Assembly (NCBI GenBank): GCA_027484825.1
Contig: JAIXSE010000015.1
Coordinates: 62,001-126,000, forward strand
DNA from: Rubrivivax sp.
GTDB taxonomy: Bacteria > Pseudomonadota > Gammaproteobacteria > Burkholderiales > Burkholderiaceae_C
Direction of reading: 5' to 3'
DNA: 64,000 nt
Shown here one piece after another: positions 1 to 8,795 of the stretch. A model generated the notes under the pieces. The model did no database searches. It worked only from the letters and a program-made list of their open reading frames with translations, and was not told the origin of the DNA. A program made the position numbers and the translations under genes. Within the stretch, counting starts at the first letter, position 1, and each line of letters opens with the position of its first letter.

Positions 1-2030
1 CGGTGGAAGTACTGGCTGAACAGCGCATAGTTGTCCGGGTCGTACAGCGAGGCATCGCCCACCGTGCCGATCTGGTTCTTGATGCCGATCCACCAGAGGT
101 CAATGCCAAAGGCCAGGTCCATGGTCGGCGAGAACTGCAGGCCGAAGGTCAGGCTCTTGCTCTTTTCCGGCTTGAGTTCGGTGTTGCCCCCGTTGCGCAC
201 CATGAACTGCGTCTTGCAGTTGAGCGTGCCGGCCGTCCCACCCGGGCACAGCAGCGGGTCGCTCACCGTGCTGGAGTTGGTGTAGGTGTTGGCGGCATGC
301 AGCTCATACAGCGAAGGGGCACGGAAGCCGGTGGAGACCGAGCCGCGCACCAGGATCTCCTTGACGGGCTGGAAGCGGAAACTCAGCTTCGGATTGGTGG
401 TGCTGCCGAAGTCGCTGTATTTGTCGTAGCGAACGGCGCCGGTGATGTCCAGCAGCTTGGTGATCGGCAGGTTCAATTCGCTGTAGACGGCGTAGACGCT
501 GCGGCTGCCCACGCTGTTGGTGTTCGGATCCACGCCGGTGGAGTCCTGCACCAGGGTGGCGAAGTCGGTGTTGGCCAGCTGCGAGAACTTCTCGTGACGC
601 AGTTCCGTGCCCACGGCCAAGGCGGCCTGGCGACCGGCTCCCAGCCAGTCCCCCACCTCGCGGCTGGCGTGGGCGTCGAAGTTGTAGGTCTCGCCCTTGC
701 CGTACATCAGCGTGCCGGCCACACCGGCATTGCGGATGTAGGTGATGGCGTCCGCGCTCTGGTCGCCGAAGGGGTTGATGATGCCGTCCGCCACGCCGGC
801 GGCGATCTTGCTGCCGTCGGCATAACCGTGGGTGAGCTTCTCGGTCACGCGGTTCTGGTTGTAGCTCAGCCCGGCGGAATAGTCCCAACCGGCCAGCGCG
901 CCATCCAGCGAGGCGAGGAACCGCTGCTGCTGGTTGATGTTCTTGTCCTGGCGCGGGCCGCTGACCGTGTCACGCCACTTCACCGTGATGGGCTGGCTCT
1001 TGTCCAGCGCAGCGTTGTCCGGCCAGTACGGGCTGTCCGAGGTCATGCTCAGGCTGGCGTAGGGCACGGGGGCGATCTGGGTCTGCACCACGCTGCGGGT
1101 GACGAAGTACTCCAGGCCCAGCTGGTGATCGTTGTTCAGCTTGATCGTGCCCTTGAGCATGCCGGAGGCGCGCTCGCTTTTGGGCACATAGTCCACATAC
1201 GACGAGGTCGTCATGCGGCAGTAGGTGCCGGCCTTGATCAGGTTGGTGCCGTTGGTGCAGTCCGGGGCCGCCGGGTTGTAGACGGTAATGCCCGTCCCTT
1301 GGTAGTAGTTGGCCGGGTCGGTGTTGGTGGACAGGCCGCCGGCATAGCGGGTGTTGTAGTTGCGCTGGCTGCCGCTGATGTGGTCCTGCTTCTGGTAGTC
1401 CACGAAGCCAAAGACATTGAAGCCGTCCTTGTCCAGGTCGCCATAGCCGTAGCCGACATTCAGGTTGGCCGCCTTGCCGCCCGACTTTTGCGGGCTGTCA
1501 TAGCCCAGGTTCAGCGTGCCGCCGGTGAAGTCCTTCTTGGTGATGAAGTTGATGACGCCGCCGATGGCGTCGGTCCCGTACAGCGACGAGGCCCCGTCAC
1601 GCAGGACTTCAATCCGCTCGATGGCGGCCAGCGGGATCATGTTCAGGTCAGGCGCCGACCCGTCGAAGGCATTGTTGGCAATCCGACGGCCATTGAGCAA
1701 CACCAGGGTCTTGTTGGCGCCGATGCCGCGCAGATCGGCGAAGGAGGCCCCGCCGGTGGACGAACCCACCGATTGGCTGGTGCCCATGCTGGACTGGCTC
1801 GCGGTCAGCGTGCCCAGAATCTGCTCAACGGTGGTCAGACCCTGCTGGCGCAGTTCGGTCATCTTGAAGGTGGTCACCGGCACCGAGGTTTCCGCATCCA
1901 GCCGCTTGATGGCCGAACCGGTCACGACCACACGTTCCAGCGTCTGCTCCGCCTCCTGGGCCACGGCCGCCGATGCGGACACCGCCAGGATGGTGGCCAC
2001 TGCCAGGCTCACCGCATTCAATTTGTGCAT
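1..2030 (-). CDS. TonB-dependent outer-membrane receptor, 3' end cut off by window edge
   Basis: The minus strand is open from an ATG at 2030 to the window edge: 676 residues without a stop, so the C-terminal part of the beta-barrel lies outside. A signal peptide (residues 1 to about 24, ending AAVA) is followed by VVVTGSAIKR at the start of the plug. Plug-like elements follow (LVLLNGRRIA, IERIEVLRDGASSLYG, DAIGGVINFITKK), then barrel strands with GFRAPSLYELHA and LKPEKSKSLTFG. The start is supported by TAGGAG 9 bases upstream. The family takes up bound substrates with energy from TonB-ExbBD; the substrate cannot be read here. It is the first of three similar tandem receptors, none with a SusD, sigma factor or anti-sigma gene beside it. 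Confidence 0.93.
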   Translation of the reverse strand, partial: MHKLNAVSLAVATILAVSASAAVAQEAEQTLERVVVTGSAIKRLDAETSVPVTTFKMTELRQQGLTTVEQILGTLTASQSSMGTSQSVGSSTGGASFADLRGIGANKTLVLLNGRRIANNAFDGSAPDLNMIPLAAIERIEVLRDGASSLYGTDAIGGVINFITKKDFTGGTLNLGYDSPQKSGGKAANLNVGYGYGDLDKDGFNVFGFVDYQKQDHISGSQRNYNTRYAGGLSTNTDPANYYQGTGITVYNPAAPDCTNGTNLIKAGTYCRMTTSSYVDYVPKSERASGMLKGTIKLNNDHQLGLEYFVTRSVVQTQIAPVPYASLSMTSDSPYWPDNAALDKSQPITVKWRDTVSGPRQDKNINQQQRFLASLDGALAGWDYSAGLSYNQNRVTEKLTHGYADGSKIAAGVADGIINPFGDQSADAITYIRNAGVAGTLMYGKGETYNFDAHASREVGDWLGAGRQAALAVGTELRHEKFSQLANTDFATLVQDSTGVDPNTNSVGSRSVYAVYSELNLPITKLLDITGAVRYDKYSDFGSTTNPKLSFRFQPVKEILVRGSVSTGFRAPSLYELHAANTYTNSSTVSDPLLCPGGTAGTLNCKTQFMVRNGGNTELKPEKSKSLTFGLQFSPTMDLAFGIDLWWIGIKNQIGTVGDASLYDPDNYALFSQYFH

Positions 2031-2087
2031 CTCACACACTCCTACTGGTTGGGATCCGGCCAGGGGATGGACTGGCGCGGCCACAAA

Positions 2088-2114
2088 TAAAAAGGCCCCG
2101 CGGGTGGGCGAGGC
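2088..2114 (-). terminator. Terminator-like hairpin in the leader of the first receptor gene
   Basis: On the minus strand GCCTCGC pairs with GCGGGGC (one G-U) around a six-base loop, and CTTTTTATTTG follows. This looks like an intrinsic terminator about 58 bases before the ATG at 2030. The previous gene on this strand already has its own terminator at 2534-2568, so this one may be an attenuator or the end of a small RNA. Confidence 0.55.
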
Positions 2115-2493
2115 AAAAAAGGAGTTTGCAGAGATTTCAGTGAATCGGGATGCCGTTGTGCGCGGCGCGCCCGAATATTCACTCAATCGACTTTATGGCG
2201 TCATAAGCAGGGGTTTGTCTGGATCTCGCGGGTCGTCCGCTTGCGACAGTTTCAAGCTTTACCGTTTCATTACCTGAGCAGAAATACGGGAGTTTATTTG
2301 TCAATATTGATGCACAGCGCGATATCGGAGAAACACGGTGATATTTATAAAGCGAATCAATGACTTGGGCGATGGCAGCCTTCGCTCTTTAAAACTTCGA
2401 TGACTTGGCGGCACGCTGGAAATTACCGTGCGCGCGGATTTTCTTGTCCGCCACTTAACATGGACACCCATTACGTGGCGGCCCAGCAATCAT

Positions 2494-2509
2494 TTAACGC
2501 AAGCGTTAA
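2494..2509. promoter_or_regulatory. 16-bp inverted repeat, candidate operator
   Basis: TTAACGC-AA-GCGTTAA has perfect 7-bp arms. Its core GCAAGCGTT recurs upstream of the second receptor at 5477-5485. The symmetry resembles LacI-family operators, but no such regulator is in the window, so the binding protein is unknown. Confidence 0.4.
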
Positions 2510-2533
2510 TGCCAGACGTCCGCGCCGACATAC

Positions 2534-2568
2534 AAAGAAAAAGGCCCGCGAGACAGCTCGCGGGCCTT
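2534..2568 (-). terminator. Intrinsic terminator of the second receptor gene
   Basis: A 12-bp perfect stem (AAGGCCCGCGAG / CTCGCGGGCCTT) with a four-base loop is followed on the minus strand by TTTCTTTG. It lies 24 bases after the receptor stop codon. Confidence 0.9.
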
Positions 2569-2591
2569 TAGTTGGGTCGGAGGACCGTGGA

Positions 2592-5357
2592 TCAGTCCAT
2601 CGTGTAACGCAGCGTCAGGCGCCACTGGCGGCCACGCACGTCATACAGGCTGAAGTCATACAGCGAGGTGCTGCTGAAGCCAGGGTCATACGGCGGCAGA
2701 CGGTCGAACACGTTCAGCACGCCCACGCTGGCTTGCAGCTGCTTGGTCACGTTGTAGCGGGCGAACAGATCCAGGGTGGTCTGCGAGCGCACGAACTCCG
2801 GGAGCACGCCGTTCTGGAAGGCCGGGTTTTGAGCCGTGAAGTAGCTCGCTGCCGCTGCCAGCTGACGGATGTGGTGGGTGTAGTTCACCGTGGCGGTCAG
2901 TGCCAGAGGACCATTGTCATAGTCCACCGACGCGTTGCCGCGGATGCGCGGGATGGTGTTGCTACCACCGTTGCTGCCCACGTACTCGACGCCGTCTTCC
3001 TTGAACGAGTCAATGTAGTTCACATTGCCGCGCAGGGTGAACTTGCCGTAGCTGGTCGGAATGCGCCAGGTGCCGTCGATGTCCCAGCCGTTGGTCGTGC
3101 GCTGCGACAGATTCTGATAGTTCGACAGAATCGTGGTGACCGCATTCGTTTCAGGATCACGAATGATGGTCGAGGTGGCCGGGCAGTTCGGGCCACCGCC
3201 CGGGCACGACTCGTCGATCAGGTCCTGGAACGAACGTGAAGCCACCACGTTGCGCCAGTTGATGTAGTACATGTCGATGCCCAAGTTGAAATTCTTGTTG
3301 GGCTCGAACACAACACCAAAGGTGCGGCTGGTCGACTTCTCGGCCTTCAGGTTCGGGTTGCCGGCGAACAGGCCGGACACGTTGCGGACAGCACCGTCTT
3401 CCGGATCTTCCACGCTGGTGAAGAAGGTCGCGACCGAGGGCGAGATTTCCGGCAGCGTCGGTGCACGGAAACCCTTGCCCCAGTTGCCGCGCAGCAGCAC
3501 GCCGTCCATGGGCTTGAACTTCAGGCCCAGCTTCGGGGTGGTGGAGCTGCCGTAGTCGCTGTAGTGGTCATAGCGCAGGGCGGCCTGAGCTTCCAGGGAC
3601 TTGAGCAGCGGCAGCGACAGTTCGGAGAACACCGACACGTTGTTGCGGCTGCCGTTGGTGGCCGTCACGCCCTGACCCAGGATGCCGCCGCCAGTGGCCA
3701 GCGCAGTGGGTTCGTCCTTCAGCTTTTCACGGCGGTATTCCGCGCCCAGCGCCAGGCCGATCTCACCACCAGGCATCTGACCGAAGGTCGTGTTGGCCTT
3801 GGTGTCGATGAAGCTCATGTCCGAGGTGGACTTGCGCGGGTTGGTCAGGCGCAGACCGTCACGCACAGCCTGGCTGTTGGTGGTCCACTTGTCCAGGTTG
3901 TAGAGCGAGGACGTGGACACCGGCACCGGCGGTTGCGGCGTGGTGGGCACGTTGAAGGTGGCAGCCGTGCCGGCCAGCGGCATCAGGTTGTAGCTGTTCG
4001 ACGAGCTCTTGGTCTTGGAGTAACCCGCAGCGCTGTCGAAGTCCCACTTGCCGACGGTGTAGCTGGCGCCCACCAGCAGACGGGCCGCGTCGGAACGGAT
4101 TTCCGTGTCGCGGGTGCCGACGTCGTTCAGCGCGCCGACATAACGGGCGTTGGTGGCGAACGGGTTGCCCGCCACACCCGGCGCGAAGGTGATGTTGTAG
4201 GTGTAGGGCGTCACCGTGTTGTTGGCGCCAGGAGCCAGACCGGTCGTGCCCGCGAAGAACGGGTTGGTGAAGGTCTGGTTGGTGTCCACACGGCTCAGGC
4301 CGACTTCCGCGTAGGCCACGGCGTCACCGGACAGCTGCTTGGTGCCGCGCGAGATCATGCCGTAACGCTCGGTGCCCGGCAGAGCGGTCAGCTGCGAGTT
4401 CTGGTCCTTCGTGCAGAAGGTGTTGGTCGCGGCGGACTGGGCCGCCACCACGGCGGCGCTGTTGGTCGCGGTGTTGATCAGACCGGCGGCCAGAGCTTCC
4501 GGACCCGTCATGACGGTGCCGTTGCAATCCGAGATGGCGCGGTAGTTCTGGGTCAGCGCGCCGGTGGACGACAGCTGGCGCCAGGTGCCCCCGGAGGTCT
4601 GCGAGATGAAGTTGCGGCCGCCAGCGTACTTGCGGAAGTCGCGGGACTTGGTGAACTCGGAGTCCGACTGCAGCACCAGGTCGCGCTTGTAGTAGTCCAG
4701 CGTGACGAAGACGTTGTAGCCATCGCTGGCCAGGTCGCCGAAACCGGCGGCGCCGGTCACGCGATAGTCGTTCTTGCCTTCAAACCAGCCGCCCGAAGCG
4801 GTCAGGTCCAGGCCCTTGAAGTCCTTGCGCAGGATGATGTTGACCACCCCGGCGATGGCGTCCGAGCCGTAAATGGCGGAGGCACCGTCCATCAGGATGT
4901 CGACCCGTTCCACCGCGCTGCTGGGGATGGAGTTCAGGTCAACGAAGGTGTCCTGCAGGTTCTGGGCGAAGCCGTAGCCGGCAACGCGGCGGCCGTTCAG
5001 CAGCACCAGGGTGGTCTTCTGACCCAGGCCGCGCAGCGAGATGCCGGCTGCGCCAGGCGCGAAGCTGTTGCTGAAGCTTTCACCGAAGCTGCCGGAGTTG
5101 GACGGCAGGTTGCGCAGCACTTCAGCCACGGTGGCTTGGCCGCTGCGTTCGATCTGATCGCGGGAGATGACCTGAACCGGCGAGACGGTTTCAGCGTCAA
5201 TGCGCTTGATGTTGGAGCCGGTGACCTCAACACGTTGGAGCTGGGTGGTGCCCGAGGTGGAGGAAGCGTCGCCCTGCGTTTGGGCAAACACCTGCGAACC
5301 GTACAGACTCGCGGCCAACGCGGTCAGCGTCAGTGCAAGCTTGGGTGAAGTTTTCAT
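2592..5357 (-). CDS. TonB-dependent outer-membrane receptor
   Basis: The 921-residue protein has a signal peptide (cleavage likely after QVFA, residue 25), then VEVTGSNIKR at about 43-52. A plug domain follows (TLVLLNGRRVAG, VERVDILMDGASAIYGSDAIAG, VVNIILRKDF), then a long barrel with GFRAPTLPEISP and a C-terminal strand ending in TMD. I chose the ATG at 5357 because AGGA sits at a normal distance; an in-frame ATG at 5363 is an alternative. It is monocistronic, with its own terminator. Substrate unknown. The three receptors share architecture but differ in barrel sequence, suggesting different ligands. Confidence 0.95.
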   Translation of the reverse strand: MKTSPKLALTLTALAASLYGSQVFAQTQGDASSTSGTTQLQRVEVTGSNIKRIDAETVSPVQVISRDQIERSGQATVAEVLRNLPSNSGSFGESFSNSFAPGAAGISLRGLGQKTTLVLLNGRRVAGYGFAQNLQDTFVDLNSIPSSAVERVDILMDGASAIYGSDAIAGVVNIILRKDFKGLDLTASGGWFEGKNDYRVTGAAGFGDLASDGYNVFVTLDYYKRDLVLQSDSEFTKSRDFRKYAGGRNFISQTSGGTWRQLSSTGALTQNYRAISDCNGTVMTGPEALAAGLINTATNSAAVVAAQSAATNTFCTKDQNSQLTALPGTERYGMISRGTKQLSGDAVAYAEVGLSRVDTNQTFTNPFFAGTTGLAPGANNTVTPYTYNITFAPGVAGNPFATNARYVGALNDVGTRDTEIRSDAARLLVGASYTVGKWDFDSAAGYSKTKSSSNSYNLMPLAGTAATFNVPTTPQPPVPVSTSSLYNLDKWTTNSQAVRDGLRLTNPRKSTSDMSFIDTKANTTFGQMPGGEIGLALGAEYRREKLKDEPTALATGGGILGQGVTATNGSRNNVSVFSELSLPLLKSLEAQAALRYDHYSDYGSSTTPKLGLKFKPMDGVLLRGNWGKGFRAPTLPEISPSVATFFTSVEDPEDGAVRNVSGLFAGNPNLKAEKSTSRTFGVVFEPNKNFNLGIDMYYINWRNVVASRSFQDLIDESCPGGGPNCPATSTIIRDPETNAVTTILSNYQNLSQRTTNGWDIDGTWRIPTSYGKFTLRGNVNYIDSFKEDGVEYVGSNGGSNTIPRIRGNASVDYDNGPLALTATVNYTHHIRQLAAAASYFTAQNPAFQNGVLPEFVRSQTTLDLFARYNVTKQLQASVGVLNVFDRLPPYDPGFSSTSLYDFSLYDVRGRQWRLTLRYTMD

Positions 5358-5476
5358 ATTCATCCTGTAAAGATGGGCCGTGGACCGCACGAGTGTGTCA
5401 ACTGACTGCAAGTTGGCTGACTCGCAGCAACACCACTTGACAAGCAGTTCGCTCTACAAGTGTTGGTCCTTACAGG

Positions 5477-5488
5477 GCAAGCGTTTGC
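5477..5488. promoter_or_regulatory. GCAAGCGTTTGC imperfect palindrome, candidate operator
   Basis: GCAA and TTGC arms flank GCGT. The first nine bases equal the core of the palindrome at 2499-2507. It lies about 120 bases upstream of the second receptor start, a plausible operator position. Confidence 0.35.
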
Positions 5489-5714
5489 GTTCGAATGTCG
5501 CCCCTGACGGGCGATTACAGAGAGTCGCACCTGTTTAGCGTGGGGGACAGACCAGCACCGAAATGGGATATCAGGCCCCCTGCATGAGCGTACGGGTCGT
5601 TGCCTTTTGGCCACGTGCGTGGCAATGGGATGACGGGTTTGTTGCGGCTCGGTAACACCTGGTCGATTGGCGATCAGGGTTGTCCCCCGCGCTGAAGGGG
5701 GCGTTGCAGGGACG

Positions 5715-5746
5715 AAAAAAAACGGCACCGGAGAACCGGTGCCGTT
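5715..5746 (-). terminator. Intrinsic terminator of the third receptor gene
   Basis: AACGGCACCGG-AGAA-CCGGTGCCGTT is a perfect 11-bp stem with a tetraloop. Reading on the minus strand it is followed by a run of eight T. It lies 54 bases past the receptor stop. Confidence 0.93.
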
Positions 5747-5799
5747 CGGGCACGAATCCCGCCGTCCGAAACGGCGGCATTCGCGGGTCAGTCAGCGCA

Positions 5800-8577
5800 T
5801 CAGAAGTTGTAGCTGCCGTTCACGTAGATCGTGCGACCCAGCGGGCTGGCGTAGCGCGGGTCGTAACCCACCTGGTGGCCCGACGAGTTGCGCAGCGTCA
5901 GCGGCGGCACTTCGTTGGTCAGGTTGTTGATGCCCAGACGGAAGTCCAGCGCCTTGTTGTAGCGATAGGTGGTCTGCCAGTCGAAGGTGATGAACTCCGG
6001 CACGTTCAGGGTCACCTTGGCGGCGGCACCGGTGGCCACTTCGCGGACGTCAGCGGTGGTGTCGGTGTAACCCGAGCGATAGTTCACGCGCAGCAGGTTG
6101 CTCAGCTTGCCCGAATTCAGGTCAAACGTGGCACGCACGACATTGCGGAACACCACGTTCTGGTCGGAGCCATAACGGCCCAGGCTGCTGGTGATCTGGT
6201 CGTTGGTCCCCTGGACGGTGTAGTCCGAGTTGATCATGTAGGTGCCGTTGACCGTGGTCGTCAGCTTGCCCAGACCTTCAACATTCAGGCGGCCTTCCAC
6301 TTGCCAGTCCAGGCCCTTGTAGGTCGCCTTGCCGATGTTGATCGGACGCGAGATGAAGGCGTAGAAGGGGTTGGTTTCAGCCGGCAGCTGGTAGGTGGTG
6401 AACAGGTCCTTGTACTTCACCGGATCGGCGAAGGCCAGGTCGGGCGTCACGGCGCTGACGGCGTCGGTCAGCTTCACCTGCCAGTAGTCCACGCTCATGC
6501 CGAAGTTGCGGGTCGGGTCGAAGCGCACGCCGAAGGTGGCCTGCTTGGAACGCTCAGGCTTGAGACCTTCCGTGCCCACGGCCAGCTGCGTGTATTGCGA
6601 CTTGCCGCCCTTGCAGGCGTCCTGACCCGGGTAGGGGCAGTTGTAGTTGCTGGCGGTCACACCGTTGGTCACCAGCGGCGCGGCGATGTCCAGCATGTCC
6701 GGAGCCTTGAAGCCGGTGCCGTAGGAGCCGCGCAGCAGGACCTGCTTGTTCACCTTGTAGCGGGCCGACACCTTGTAGGTGGTGGCCGACTCGTCCTTGC
6801 CAAAGTCGCGGTTGTTCTGCGCGTCCTTGATCTTGGTGATGGTGTCGTAACGCAGGGCGGCGTTCACTTCCAGGTCGCGGATGACCGGGATGACCAGCTC
6901 GGCGAAAGCGCCGTAGTTGTCACGCTCCAGGTCGTACTTCGGATTGGCCGAGAAGTTGTAGATGACGCCGTTGACCGCATCCGCCGAGGGCGTCTGCTTG
7001 TAGTGGTAGTTGCGGAAATCCACACCCGTGCCCAGCTTCACTTCACCGGCCGGCAGGTTGAACACCGTGCCCGAGGCACCGGCGTTCAGCGCCTTCATGG
7101 TGGTGGACGCCTTGCGGATCGAGCCGTGATAGATCGAGTTGTCGATCTGCGTCTGCACCGCGTCGGACACATTGCCGCTCGGGGCGAACGGATCGATGAC
7201 GCCGCTGTTGATCAGCGTGTTGAATTCGGCCTTCTTGAAGTAGCCGCCGATGTACTTTTCATTCAGCGAGTTCTGCGACCAGGTGGCCGAAGCATTCACG
7301 TCCCAGTCGCCGATGGAGCCTTCGGTGCCGATGGCGATGTGCTTGCCGTCGGTCAGCGTCTGCGAATCGCGGGTGCCGAAGTCGTTGGCGCGGTACTGGG
7401 CCGACACGGACGACAGATGCGCGCGCTGGTCGGCGCTCAGGAACGGCTCGACATACTTGGTGTAGAGCGGCGAGGTCGTGCTGATGGCCACCGGCACGGG
7501 GTTAGCCGCGATACGGGCGATGACGTCGGTGCGGGTGTAGATCAGGTCGGAGAACAGCTTGAAGTTCTCACCCAGCTTCATTTCGCCGGACGTGAAGAAC
7601 GAGTCGCGCTTGGTTTCCGGATAGACGTCGATGCTGCTGACGAAGTCATAACCGCAGGTCGCCGTGCCCGATGCGGCGTTGGCGCCGAACGGAACGGTGT
7701 TGCTGAGGTTGTAGTAGTTGTTCGGCGCGCACTGACCGTTGAGCTTCAGATACGGATTGAACGTGTAGCTGTCCGGGGCCTTGGTTTCGCTGCCGATGGC
7801 CTTGAAGCGGACCTGGGCGTTGGCCGGGTCGGCCGAGGCGCTGGTACGGTCGTAGACATAGGCCTTGCCGTTGAAGTTGAACGGCACCCAGGCGCTGCTG
7901 GCGAAGGCGCGGTCGGAGGCCTTCATCGAGTCCTGGATGTCGTGGCGGTAGGACGCCACCAGGCTGAAGCCGCTGTTGCTCAGGTCGCCCAGGCCATAGG
8001 TGATGCTGGCGGATTTGGCGGTGGCGCCGTTGCCCACAGGGTTGCTGTAGTCAACGCTGATGTTGCCGCCCTTCTGGTTGCGCTTGAGCACGAAGTTCAC
8101 CACGCCGGCGATGGCGTCGGAACCGTACAGCGCGGAAGCGCCGTCGGTCAGCACCTCGATGCGCTCAATGGCGGCCATCGGGATGGAGTTCAGGTTGATG
8201 CGCGAGCCCGAGCCGGTCGGGGCCACGCGGCGGCCGTTCACCAGCACCAGGGTGTAGCTCTCGCCGATGCCGTGCAGCGACGCGGTCACGATGCCGCCCG
8301 AGTTGGAGCCGATCGAGATGTCGCCGACGGTGAAGCCCTGCATGGCAGGGATGCGCTGGACGAGGTCGGCCACGTTGGTGGTGCCGGTGGCCTTGATCTC
8401 TTCCTGCGTGATGATCTGGACGGGCAGCGAGCCTTCGTTGGCGAAACGCTTGATGCTCGAGCCCGTGATTTCGATACGCTCCAGTTGCTGGGTCTGCTCC
8501 TGAGCGTGTGCGGCCATCGAGACCGCCAGAATCGCTGCGGCCGCGCTGATGGCGCGGAATTGCGGCTTGTTCGCCAT
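5800..8577 (-). CDS. TonB-dependent outer-membrane receptor
   Basis: The protein is 925 residues from the ATG at 8577. The signal peptide ends near AAHA (residue 25), followed by IEITGSSIKRF. The plug shows TLVLVNGRRVAP, IERIEVLTDGASALYGSDAIAG and VVNFVLKRNQ; the barrel has GTGFKAPDMLDIAAP and LKPERSKQATFGV and ends in the aromatic strand YVNGSYNF, as outer-membrane proteins do for BAM recognition. An upstream in-frame extension to 8652 has no signal-peptide logic and is unlikely. It is the third tandem receptor, with its own terminator. Substrate unknown; the nearest gene, glcB, gives no clue. Confidence 0.95.
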   Translation of the reverse strand: MANKPQFRAISAAAAILAVSMAAHAQEQTQQLERIEITGSSIKRFANEGSLPVQIITQEEIKATGTTNVADLVQRIPAMQGFTVGDISIGSNSGGIVTASLHGIGESYTLVLVNGRRVAPTGSGSRINLNSIPMAAIERIEVLTDGASALYGSDAIAGVVNFVLKRNQKGGNISVDYSNPVGNGATAKSASITYGLGDLSNSGFSLVASYRHDIQDSMKASDRAFASSAWVPFNFNGKAYVYDRTSASADPANAQVRFKAIGSETKAPDSYTFNPYLKLNGQCAPNNYYNLSNTVPFGANAASGTATCGYDFVSSIDVYPETKRDSFFTSGEMKLGENFKLFSDLIYTRTDVIARIAANPVPVAISTTSPLYTKYVEPFLSADQRAHLSSVSAQYRANDFGTRDSQTLTDGKHIAIGTEGSIGDWDVNASATWSQNSLNEKYIGGYFKKAEFNTLINSGVIDPFAPSGNVSDAVQTQIDNSIYHGSIRKASTTMKALNAGASGTVFNLPAGEVKLGTGVDFRNYHYKQTPSADAVNGVIYNFSANPKYDLERDNYGAFAELVIPVIRDLEVNAALRYDTITKIKDAQNNRDFGKDESATTYKVSARYKVNKQVLLRGSYGTGFKAPDMLDIAAPLVTNGVTASNYNCPYPGQDACKGGKSQYTQLAVGTEGLKPERSKQATFGVRFDPTRNFGMSVDYWQVKLTDAVSAVTPDLAFADPVKYKDLFTTYQLPAETNPFYAFISRPINIGKATYKGLDWQVEGRLNVEGLGKLTTTVNGTYMINSDYTVQGTNDQITSSLGRYGSDQNVVFRNVVRATFDLNSGKLSNLLRVNYRSGYTDTTADVREVATGAAAKVTLNVPEFITFDWQTTYRYNKALDFRLGINNLTNEVPPLTLRNSSGHQVGYDPRYASPLGRTIYVNGSYNF

Positions 8578-8795
8578 GTTCAAAAATCCCGAAAAGTTTG
8601 TAAAGCACGCTCGGCCCACCGTCGCGTCGCGGCGTACACCGAATGTGAACAAAACTTTACGGGCAGACGCCTGGGGGATTGACTCCAGGTTGACCCTTAT
8701 TGCGCAGGCAAGTCAAACCGCTCCAAACGCCGTTAACTTTCCCCCACGCGAAGGTTCATGACTTTTGTCACAGCTTGTATGCACTACAACAGTGC

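Larger units (their letters stand above)
2031..2591. other. Long intergenic region between receptor genes
   Basis: This 561-base region is clearly more AT-rich than its surroundings, especially 2280-2400. It holds the upstream region of the first receptor, a terminator-like hairpin close to that gene, a near-palindrome at 2494-2509 and the terminator of the second receptor. I see no convincing protein gene. A minus-strand leader or small RNA ending at the 2088-2114 hairpin is possible. Confidence 0.6.
5358..5799. other. Intergenic region upstream of the second receptor
   Basis: The 442 bases hold the promoter region of the second receptor and the terminator of the third. A TTGACA hexamer on the minus strand (5401-5396) lacks a good -10 partner. 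No gene is supported. Confidence 0.6.

Noticed and set aside
5396-5401. TTGACA as the -35 of the second receptor promoter
   Set aside because: No acceptable -10 hexamer lies 16-18 bases downstream, so no promoter is annotated.
5680-8682. Open frame of about 1000 codons on the plus strand opposite the third receptor
   Set aside because: It is antisense to a clear TonB-dependent receptor, and its sequence is Arg/Gly/Val/His-rich without domains. It arises from GC-rich codon bias on the other strand. The same holds for long frames opposite the first and second receptors, argS, mscS, uvrA and the siderophore receptor.
8578-8795. Third copy of the receptor operator upstream of the third receptor
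   Set aside because: AAACGCCGTTAAC near 8727 looks related, but half-site spacing differs and the GCAAGCGTT core is missing.
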